Assembly: GCA_009193035.1 (NCBI GenBank)
Contig: SWDT01000453.1
Span: 1 to 64,000 of the forward strand
DNA length: 64,000 bases
Reading direction: 5' to 3'
Origin: Halicephalobus mephisto
Lineage: Eukaryota > Nematoda > Chromadorea > Rhabditida > Panagrolaimidae
Below the pieces are notes generated by a model. That model did not search any database. It was not told the DNA's origin and saw nothing but the letters and a program-made list of their open reading frames with translations. Positions 33,401-45,400 of this stretch are shown here, piece after piece (the stretch's first letter is position 1; each line of letters starts with the position of its first letter). The position numbers were made by a program, and so were the translations under genes.

Positions 33401-36400
33401 TCATTTTTTAATTTCCCGTGATTTTAGTTTAAAAAACAAGTTTGCTTTTCGTTCTTATGTCAGAATTGCTCCAATCGTGTCAAGTGTTGTCTTTCCTGGA
33501 TCCGTCGAGGACCGGATGAGGACTCTCGAAATCCGCAAAATTGTCTCGCGCAAAAATCACTTTTTTCATTTTTGTTCATTAAAAAAATTTCGTAATTAAA
33601 ATTATTTTTTTGAATATTTTTCTAAAAATAGAAAAATACCCCCAGGGCATGGATTCATTTAAAACCAACGTGGACCTAGACAGTCTTGTTTAATTGTTTT
33701 ATCTGTCCTCGTTTTTTCAATCGCTGTGGGACCAACCAAATCCGTTCTCACACAGTCCAAAGTCCAGGATTAATTTCACTCCAGGGCCCCGGTTCACTTT
33801 TCCTACGTGCCAAATTCGAAACCAAACTACAGTGAAAATACAAACTTTCGAAATGAAGTTGGTCTTGACGGGAATTTTAGAACTTTCTTCTCAAGACCAG
33901 AAATTTCGAAATTAAACAGTTTTAGAAAATTTAAAAACTAAACTATAGTGAAAATACAAGTTTTTGAGAAAAAATTGGTCTCGACGGGAATTTTAGAACT
34001 TTCTTCTCAAGACCAGAAATTTCGAAATTGAATGGTTTTAGAAAATTTAAAAACTAAAATATAGTGAAAATACAAATTTTTGAGATAAAGTTGGTCTCAA
34101 CAGGAATTTTAGGATTTTCCACTTGAGACCCGGAATTCTAAAATTTAATATTTTTACAATTTTAGAAATTTTAAAAATTATTTTTATTAAAAAAAATTTT
34201 TGGCATAGAATTATTTTTTTATAAATTTTCGGAATTTTCCAATTGAAACAGGAAATTGCGTAATTTAAGTTTTGCATTTTTTGGAAGACTCCGAAATCAT
34301 ATTATTATAAAAAAACCAAATAAGTTTAACCCAAAATTTGGGAAATTTGTCTCGAAACGAATTTCCAAAACTTCCTTGTTCGAAAAAAATTTTAAATTCG
34401 ATTATTTTAATTTTAAAAATTTCGAAAATTAAAATTTTATAAAAAGTTAAAATTCTTAGTAAAATTGGTCTCGAAGGGAATTTTTAGGATTTTCCAGTCA
34501 GGACCTAAAGTTTTAAAAATTAATTATTTTAATATTAAAAATTTCGAAAATTAAAATTTTATAAAAAGTTAAAATTCTTAGTAAAATTGGCTTCGAAAAG
34601 AATTTTTAGGATTTTCCAGTCAGGACCTGGAATTTTAAAAATTAATTATTTTAATTTTAAAAATTTTGAAAATTAAAATTTTATAAAAAGTTGAAATTTT
34701 TTGATTGAAAATTAAAAAATTGTTTTAAAACGAATTTGTGAAATTTTCCACTTAAGATCAAAAGTTAGAAATTTCTGTTTACATAATTTTAAAATGCTTG
34801 AAAAACATCCAGCAAATTCTGAAAATTTCCAAAACCTTATACATAATTCTCCAACTTGACCGAACCACCGTAACCAGGGGAAACTTTTCGAAGACGATTT
34901 TTTTGCTAATTTTAAAATTTGAATAAAATTTTACAATTAATGTTTGTTTTCGTGATGTCACATTTTTGTTCCAATTTTTAAATTTTAATTTTAGAATTTT
35001 AAAAAATTATAATTTTAATTTTAGAATTTTAAAAATTTATAATTTTTATTTTTAAATTTTTAAAATTATTTTAGATAAATTTCTATTTTTTTATAAAATT
35101 TCAGATATTTTTAAAATCTAGAGTTAGTTTTCAGAATCTAGAATTCTAAAAGTTAATTTTCGATTCTGATTTTATATTCAGAATCTACGGATATGATTAC
35201 ATTATTATAAATATTTTTTGCTCAGTTATAACTCTAGAATTAAGATTTAAATACCTATGATATAAATCTATGATATATGAGTGGTATATAATCCAGAATC
35301 CTGGATTCTGAAGGTTAATTTTCGATTCTGATTTTATATTCAGAATCTACGGATATGATTACATCATTATAGGTATTTTTTGTTCAGTTATAACTGAGAA
35401 TTAGAATATAAATACCTATGATATAAATCTCTGATAAATGAGTGGTATATAATCCAGAATTCTAAATTCTAAAAGTTAATTTTCAATTCTGATTTTATAT
35501 TCAGAATCTACGGATCTGATTACATTATTATAAATACTTTTTGTTCATTTCCAACTCTATAGTTAGAATATAAATACCTATGATATAAATCTCCGATAAA
35601 TGAGTAATATAAAATCCTGAATCCTGAATTCTAAAAGTTAATTTTTAATTCTGATTTCAGATTCAGAATCCACGGATATGATTACATTATTATAAATACT
35701 TTTTGTTCATTTCCAACTCTAGAATTAGAATATAAATACCTATGATATAAATCTCTGATATATGAGTAATATAAAATCCAGAATCCTAAATTCTAAAAGT
35801 TAATTTTTGATTCTGATTTCAGATTCAGAATCCACGGATATGATTACCCTATTATAAATATTTTTTGTTTGATTATAACTATAAGATTGAAATATAAATG
35901 CTTGAGACAGAAATGTCACAAAATGTTTGTTTTTCATCTTTGACGTTTTTATTTTTCTATTGTCTTCAGTCTCGAAAAAACAATTAAATTCACCTTGTTA
36001 TTTTTGTTATAAAAATAAGTTCACACATCTTTTAATTTTTATTTTAAAAAAAATTTAAATATTTTTATTTAAAAAATTTTTTCAATTTTTAAAAAATATT
36101 TATTTTAAAATTTTCATAATTTAAAGTTTTCGATTTTTTTTAATTTTAAAATTTTAAGATTTTTTAGTTTTTTTAAATTTTAAAATTTTTTAGTTTTTTT
36201 AATTTTTAAATTTTTTAATTTTTTTGATGATATTCTTTTTGCTGAAAAATTTTGCAAAAATCGTTGTACTACATGTTATCTCGACCCGTCATTCCTTCCG
36301 AAAAAAATTTCGCCAAAGGATTGCCCACCAACTGTTCCAGTTGACTTGTTTCCTGAGGGCAATCTAGACCAGTTTTACCAGACAGGTGTCTGATTTTGAA

Positions 36401-39400
36401 CTTTTTCGTAGTTTAATTCAAAGTAGTAAAATATTTGTAACCAGATTCATGAAGTGGAAAATTCGACACCGTTCGCGACGGGACCAAAAATTAAAATATT
36501 TTTAAAAATATACTGTAAATTAAAAATTCCCGGTCCCACAACGAAGAATATTAATTTTCTTACTGTAGAGTTGTCTTTATTCTACAGTAACCAGTTACTA
36601 ATTCTAGAAAAAATTAAACATCATTCGCGACGGGACCAAAAATTAAAATATTTCTAAAAATATACTGTAAATTAAAAACTTCCGGTCCCACAACGAAGAA
36701 TATTTATTTTCTTACTGTAGAGTTGTCTTTATTCTACAGTAACCAGTTACTAATTCTAGAAAAAATTAAACATCATTCGCAGTGGGACCAAAAATTAAAA
36801 TATTTCTAAAAATATACTGTAAATTAAAAATTCCCGGTCCCACAACGAAGAATGTTAATTTTCTTACTGTAGAGTTGTCTTTATTCTACAGTAACCAGTT
36901 AGTAATTCTAGAAAAAATTAAACATCATTCGCAGTAGGACCAATTTTCGCTTTAGGACTAACTTTCGTGTCAGGATCGATGTTTGCTTTAAAACTGACTT
37001 TCGTGTCAGGACCAATATTCACTTTAGAACCAACTATCGCGTCAGGACCAGAATTGTTGATTTTTCGAAATCTTTGATTTTCAAATTCGGATTAGTTCGA
37101 AATTGACAGTTCGTGTCAGGACCAATATTCGCTTTAGAACCAACTTTCGTACCAAGACCAATTTTCCCTTAACTATCAATTTTCGTGTTTTTATTTTTTT
37201 TTCTTTTTTAGAAAGCAATGAATTTCATTCAACTATTAAAAAATAAAAAATTAGTACAAATTTCACTAAAATTGAAATTGATTGATTTATAAAAAAGCGA
37301 GCAATCAATCAAAACGTCAGCATTTGTCCTCCAACGAACGATTCCTGAATCATTTTTCAGTCATTAGCTTAATTTCAAACTTTTCAAACTTTTTTAATTT
37401 AAAATTTTTCTAAAATCTAAAATTTTAAAAATTATTTAAATTCAAATTTTTCCTAAACTCTAAAATTCGAATTTTTTCATTTTTTAAATTTAAATTTTTT
37501 ATTTTTTTTAAATTTAAAAAATTTTTTATTTTTTTTAAATTATTTAAATTTTTTATTTTTTTTATTTTTTTCAAATTATTTAAATTTTTTATTTTTAAAC
37601 TTCTTTTAGCTTGAAATTTTGGGTTTTTTAAAATTATTGAATGTTCCTGGAACGAATTTTAGGTATTTTTGATTTTTTCGAGAACGTCAAAGTTGTCAAA
37701 TTTTCTTGACATTTGTGTAGAAACAACTTTTTTCAAATCTGAAATCCATCCTTTCGGAAAGCCGTCTTGCGGATGAGCGGTTCGAACAGATTGACGTTTT
37801 TTTTTTTGAAATCCGATCTGCATTTTTGGACTCCTGGAAATCCAAAAATTGGAAAATTTAAAGACGGATTTGGATTCCTCACTTCCGGGTTATTGTTTTT
37901 TTCGTCCGGAATCTGCTGAATAAACAGCAAAAATTAAGTTTTTAATTTTTCAAATATCATAATCAAACAAAAATTATATTTTTCATTTTTCACGTAGAAT
38001 AAGAAAAAAATGAAAAAATCAAAATTTACTGTAAATTTTTAAATCACCTTTTACCGTAATTTTGAGACTTTTTTGGAAATTTTAAAAAAATTTATACTTT
38101 TTTAATGTTACAAAAAACCAAAAATTACTGTAAATTTTTAAAGTACTTCCTACCGTAATTTTGAGACTTTTCTAAAAACTTTAAGAATTTCGAACTTTCG
38201 TGCCGAGACAACTTCGTATTTTTTTTCTATTTTTATATAATTATAATTTAAAAAATTTTTTTTGAATTTTTCAAAAATTCTCTTCGAGATTTTTCTTCTA
38301 ATTTTTAATAATTTTTAAAAAATTTTTTTAATTTTAGAAATTTTTAAATTCCTGCTAAAAAAATTCTAATTTTAAAAATTTGTTTGAAAAATTTTTTAAA
38401 TTTCCTAATTTTTATATAGTATAAGTTTTGAAATTTTTGAATAATTTTTTATATAGTATAAGTTTTGAAATTTTTGAATAATTTTTATATAGTATAACTT
38501 TTGAAATTTTTGAATAATTTTTATATAGTATAAGTTTTGAAATTTTTGAATAATTTTTATATAGTATAACTTTTGGAATTTTTGAATAATTTTTTGCGGA
38601 AATCAAAAAATGTCCCGCTGACTTAAATTGTGTCTTGACTTTTGGCTTTTTGTCTGACTGCCAATTTCCCCTAGAAATTTAAAAAATAATTTTGACGAGA
38701 TTTTCACGTGTATTTTTCGAATTTTTTGAATTTGACATATTTGTCAAATTCATCTGGATTTTTGAATTTTTTTAAAATTATTTCTATTTTTTGAAATTTT
38801 TAGTTTTTTTAAAAATTTAAAATTTTCTAAAATTATTTTTTGAAGTTTTTGGTTTTTTAAAATTATTTTAATTTTTAAGATTTTTGAATTTTTAAATTTT
38901 TCTGAAGTTTTTTGGATTTTTTTAGATTATTTAGATTTTTTGGATTTTTCTAAATTTTTTGAATTATATCGATTTTTTGGATTTTTTTGAATTTTTTGAA
39001 TTATTTCGATTTTTTGGAATTTTCTAAATTTTTTGAATTTTTTGAATTATTTCGATTTTTTGGATTTTTTTTGGAATTTCCTAAATTTTTTTGAATTATT
39101 TCGATTTTTTGGGTTTTTTTGGATTTTTCTAAATTTTTTTAATTATTTCGATTTTTTGGATTTTTCTAAATTTTTTGAATTTTTTTGAATTATTTCGATT
39201 TTTTGGATTTTTTTGGATTTTTCTGAGATTGACAACTTTTAGGCTGTTCTTGCCGAGACCCGAAATGCAAATTGAAAAAAAACCGTAATCGATTCCAATG
39301 GTGAATTACACCGTTTGTTATTCGAGGATTAATGTTTCCTCCATATATCCACTGTTCAATCAAATTGTTTGTGGATTTCTGACTACAGTATGCGTATTAT

Positions 39401-42400
39401 TGGGTACTGTAGGAAACATTCACTCGATCAAAGCTGTTCATTTGGCCAATTTTGACAAAAACAGAGGAGTCGTTTTGGCCGTGAGTTTGCTCGCCCTGGC
39501 CATATGGGACACTTTCCTGCTTTGGGGTGCTTTCTTCTACTACGGCCTCAAGAGTCTCACGCAAAATCACAAAAGTGACGCCTTGAACCTCATCACGCCG
39601 TTCTTCCACGCCTTCATCCAGATAGCCAACACCGCTAGTGTAAGTGAATTCGGAATTTTCTACAGTAACTTGGTCGTTTTCCAGATCTGGTGTGTAGTGT
39701 CCATCACGATTCAACGATACATGGCGACTAGAGATCCCTTCAGGACCACAAGGTAAGTGCAAACGTCGCGCGGACGGGAGTCAACTCCCACCACGAAAAT
39801 TTTCAACAATAAAGAAGATTTTTTTTATTTCCCAACACGAATGGAATTTTATCTAAAATATTCCTAAAAGTTAACTCTTAACACGAAAATTTTTAAAAAT
39901 ACAGAATTTTCGTTTCTTAAAAAGAATAAAATTTTATTTAAAATATTTTTAAAAGTTAGCTCTTAACGAAAATTATGGAAAATACAGAATTTTTGTTTCT
40001 TAAAAAGAAAAGAATTTTATTTTAAAAATATTCCTAAAAGTTAACTCTTAACGCGAAAATTTTTAAAATCACAGAATTTTCTTTTTTTAATATGAATATA
40101 ATTTTATTTTAAATATTTCAAAAAATCAACTCTTAACACGAAAATTTTTAAAAATACAGAATTTTTTTCTTAAAATGAATGGAATTTTATTTTAAAAAGT
40201 ACATAAAAGAGCACGTCGACTCCCACCATGAAAGTTTTTGAAAACAAAAAAATTTTTCCTATTTCCTAGCGCGAATGAAATTTTATTTTAAAAATATTTA
40301 TAAAAGTAAAATCAACTCTCACCACGAAAATTTTTAACAATGAAGATTTTTTTCTTATTTCCTGACACGAATGACCTTTGATTTGTAAAGTATCTTAAGT
40401 GGAATCAGCTCCCACCACGAAAGTTTTTAACAATGAAGATCTTTTTGTTCGTTGACGTGAATGAACTTTGCTTTTTTAAGTACTTTTTGGATCAAAGTGG
40501 ACTCTCATTATGAAACTTTTTGAAATAGAGATTTTTTTGTTTTTTCAGTGGGAGTCGGACTTTGCGAAAAACTTAACTCCCACCTCAAAAGTCTGACGGA
40601 TATGATAAATTCTCTTTTTTCCTACTGTAACTAAATTTGCACAAAGACAAACTCATAAATCTTCGAAATCATTTCTCACCACGAAAGTTCCTAATTACTG
40701 TAATAAGTTTTTTTGTTTTTTACTGTAGTTAATTCCATATAAAAATGAATTAACAAACTTTTAAAATCATCTCTCACCTCGAAAGGCTTTAATTACCGTA
40801 GTAAATTTTTCTATTTCTTACTGTAGTTAATTCCGCAAAAAAATAAATTAACAAATCTTCGAAATCATCTCACACCACGAAAGTTTCTAATTACCGTAAT
40901 AAATTTCTCATTTCCTACTGTAATTAATTCCATAAAAAAATAAATTAACAAACTTTCGAAATCATCTCTCACCACAATAGTTTCTAATTACCGTAGTAAA
41001 TTTCCCTATTTCTTACTGTAGCTGATTCCGTACAAATCCTAACGAATTTTCAAACCTAAATCCTGCCACGAAAGTTTCTAATTACCGTAATAACTTTCTC
41101 ATTTCCTACTGTAATTAATTCCATAAAAAAATAAATTAACAAATCTTCGAACCTAAATCCCGGCACGAAAGTTTATAATTACCGTAATAACTTTCCCTAT
41201 TTCTTACTGTAGCCGATTTCGCGTAAAAACAACTACTAAAACCGACTTAAAAATGTTGATTGTCTTCGATAATTTTCCTTGAAGGATTTGATGTAACATT
41301 CTGAGTGCAATAATCGATAATCTTGCAAAAAATGATTGATGTCCTGATTGACGACTTGGTTATTTTTTCGAATAAATTTCACCAAAGAACTCATTTGTCA
41401 TTTTTGTTTCTTTAATATTTAAAAAGCAACAAAATCAAAAATTCAAAACTAAAATTTAAAATTCAAAAAAAAATCTAAAAAATTTTAAAAATCAAAGAAA
41501 TTAAAAAATTTTAAATTCAAAAAAAATTAAAAAATTTTAGAAATTTAGGAATTCAGAAATTTTAAAAATTTTAGGAATTTAGAAATTTTAAAATTAAAAA
41601 CTTTTAGAAATTTTAAAATTAAAGAAAAATTAAAAACTTTTAGAAATTTAGAAATTTTTGAAAATTTTAGAACATTTTAGAAATTCAGAAATTTTAAAAC
41701 TTTTAAGAATGTAGAAATTTTAAAAATTTTAGAAATTTTAAAATTTTAAATTTAAAAAAAATTAAATACTTTTTTAAATTTAGAAATAATTTCAGACATT
41801 CGAGAGTCCCGATTCTGAATTCGTTCAGGGCGGAAAGACGGAAACCTTCGTTGAGTTTCATCTACTGCTCCATCTACAGAAGACACTTCAGAGTCCCTGT
41901 GTTACTCAGCCTGGGGGCCTTGATCGTAAACATTCCGGCGTTTTTCGAAGTTGGGACTTATCTGTGCTACAGAATGCCTGAGGGAAGACTGGGGTATGAC
42001 GTCAATGTCAGTCCCCTCAGGCTAAATAGGTACTACCGAATATGGTACAAGTTCCTCTTCCGGATGATCGTCACTTCCTGCGGACCTAATTCTATCATCT
42101 TACGTAAGTTCTCAGTAATCATACTGTATACTGTAAGATCGAAAAATTTAAAAACAATTATTTCCACAAAACTGTCTCAACACGAATTTTTAATTTTTGA
42201 AGATTGCTGGATTCTGGAGGATTTTCGAAGGGTTCAGAAGTATGTATAAGATTCTAGAATCTACGGAGTTCTAAAAGTTCCACAATTTTACAAGAATCTG
42301 AAAATTCAGAATTTTCCATCAGAATCTAAAATTCAGAATCTTCTTTAAGATTTTCGAAGGCTCCAGAAGTACCTGAGATTCTAGAATCTACAGAATTCTA

Positions 42401-45400
42401 AAAGTTCCATAAATTTTCCAAAAATCTAAAAATTCAGAATCTTCTTTAAGATTTTCGAAGGTTTCAGAAGTACCTGAGATTCTAGAATCTACGGAATTCT
42501 AAAGATTCCATAAATTTTACAAAAATCTAAAAATTCAGAACCTTCCATCAGAATCTAAAATTCAGAATCTTCTTTAAGATTTTTGAAGGTTTCAGAAGTA
42601 CCTGAGATTCTAGAATCTACAGAATCTTAAGTCTCATATTTTTTCAAAGATTTTACAAGAATCTAAAAATTCAGAATCTTTTTGGAATTTCTAGAATCTT
42701 CAACAAAATCCTCAAAGAAATCAGAATTTTGAACTAGATTCTGAGAAATTCTAAAAGTTTCTCAGATTTAAAAACTTTTTAGATTTAAGATTCTAAAAAG
42801 TAGTTATTAAGATAGAAAACAAAAGTATATTAATAATCTTTACTACAGTAATAAGGATGTAGTTTATATATCACACAATACAACTAAGAGTTTCACTCAT
42901 ACTCTACAGTATCCCATATTCCCTGATGTTCAGGGTATCTATTCAAAATTCTCTGGTTCAGTTTTTTGTTTTAACAGTGACTTCAGGAGTTCAAATGAAG
43001 ATCAAAGATAGTGTTCATTTTCAGTCACTATTTTTCTTAAAATTGTTTCTTAGACTGTAACTGTTAAGGTAGAAAATAGAAGTACTACAATAGTCTTTAC
43101 TACGATCATAAAACAGATGTAATTGATGTATATCCCCCACATAAGACCACCAAGGGTCTCATCCACGGCCTACCGTATCCCATATTCCCTGATGTTCAGG
43201 CTATCTTTTCAAAACTCTCTAGTCTAGTTCTCCGTTCCAATAGCAGCAAAATTGTAATTACCTTAATCGTTGTATTTTTAGTGTTGACGGTGCTGACAGT
43301 TCTCCTTCTGAAAGGCTCGAATCGGTCGAGGAGACAGCTGTTCCAGATGAGCGAGAACCTCCTGGACAGGTACAACTCAAAAGAAACGATGCAGACCCTG
43401 ATATCGATAATGCTCGTCGTCAAATTTCTACTACTTAGAAGTTTATCCTTCATTATTGACATCTACGAAATCGCCACATTGGATCAAAGAAAACTACAAT
43501 CAGCGATTTACTTTGTAGACGTCAGTAATTTTATGGTAATTTTAGTTTTTTTATAATTTTTCATATACGAATTTAGATTATCCTAAATTCTGCCACAAAC
43601 TGCTTAATATTCCTTCGGGGATCAACATGGCTGCAATCCAAAATTGTCCAGAGAAATACTATGAGAAGAAAGAAACAGCTTTGTATAGAAAAGTTCGTTT
43701 TCCAAAGTTTCGATATATCAATTTCCATTTTTGGAAAGTTTTCATATATCAATTTCACTTTTTAAAGTTCATGTATGAATTTCACTTTTTTTAAAGGTTC
43801 ATATATGAATTCCCATTTTCAAAACTTTTCATATATCAATTTTATTTTTTTAAAGTTCATATATGAATTTCACTTTTTAAAGTTCATATATGAATTTCAC
43901 TTGTTTTAAAAGTTCATATATGAATTTCACTTTTCTTAAAAGTTCATATATGAATTCCCATTTTCAAAACTTTTCATATATCAATTTTATTTTTTTAAAA
44001 TTTTGATATATCAATTGTTGCTTTTTTTCTAAGTATTGATATATCAATCTTTAATTTTTTGTTCTGATATATGGGTTTTTACTTTTTTGAGGTTTTATAT
44101 ATGAATTTCAGCCTGCAATCCCTTCATCGAGTGAACCTCTTATTCAAGTCTTGGCAGCATGCCTTGTTCATGACTAATAGGCAATTCGGAGTGAGGATAC
44201 TGTATTCCATGTTGCTGAAGAATCCGCCTCTGGCAATGTTTTTCAACAACTCTAAAGAACCCTCCAACGGGGCTCCTCCTGTTCCTCCACCTACCCCAGC
44301 TCCGGTCTGTCCTGCAGGTTCTCATATAAACACTTCTACAGTAACCACAACGTTGTCTGTGGAAGATTCTCCAGATCCAAAACGACAACTGATCCCCGTG
44401 ATTATCCTCCCGAAATCAAACGGCGAAATCTGTCCCGCTGCCATAAATGCCAGAACCGCCGAAGTCATGGCCGCAATGCCCCATTCAAAAAAGAGGTCCC
44501 TCGATCTCCTCGGGAACCCTACTTTCCACGAAGTAGGAGACCGGATAATGCACTTCATGGGCGAGCTGATCGACTCAATGAGAATGGCACAGCCAGATCA
44601 GGTAAATCACATTGTTAAAAACTTCAAAAATTATCTATTTTTCCGAAATTTTCCATTTTTCTAGTTTGATTCATTATATGCAAAAATTTTTGAAAATTTC
44701 GCAATTTTAAAATTTTATATAATTTTTTAAAAGTTATAGAAATTTAAAAAAAGCGGCGGTAATTACTTCTCCTATTTCGTAAGATGTAATTTCTTTCATT
44801 TTTATTTTTTTTGATAGTTAAATTAATTTAATATCGTAATTAAGTTTAAAAAATATTAATCTAAAAATAATTTCGACTGTACGACAGTTCTTGTTTTTCT
44901 CTTTTTCGATTCTCACTGATTTCGAAATTATTTTAAAATTAATTTTCTCTTACTTAATCAAACTATTAAGTTAATTTAAATATAAAAAAGTTAATATAAA
45001 AAAGAAATATATGAGATAAATTTTGGGAAACGGAGGGAAATGTACAGCTCCCCGTTTTTCTTCTTTTAGATTCTCACTTATTTCGAAATTTCTTTTTAAA
45101 TTAATTTTTTCTTACTTAAACTATTAAGTTAATTTAAATATAAAAAAGTTAATATAAAAAAGAAATATATGAGAAATTTTGGGAAACGAAGAGGGAGCAA
45201 ATGTCGCCGGGGAGCGACCGTCGTACAACCAGGAATCTCGAAACCAGCGCGAGTCAAAGGGGAGCGATCGTTATACAGTCAGAAAAGCGAGTCGATTTTG
45301 TTAGTCAATTACCAGATTTTCCTTTTTTCTACTTTTTACATATCTCGCTCCTTTACGCGGGAATTTTAAAATTAAAAAAAATTGTCTCGACCAGAATATT

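Noticed and set aside
39397..39762. 121-aa minus-strand ORF over glb-33 exons 1-2
   Set aside because: Shadow of the receptor exons and crosses an intron with proper splice sites on the other strand.
43577..43765. Receptor ending at the TAA at 43763 as a separate gene from the globin
   Set aside because: The last 20 or so codons would be translated TATATGAATTTCAC repeat, a phase-matched donor exists at 43693, and the 7TM-globin layout is known in nematodes. Not fully excluded.
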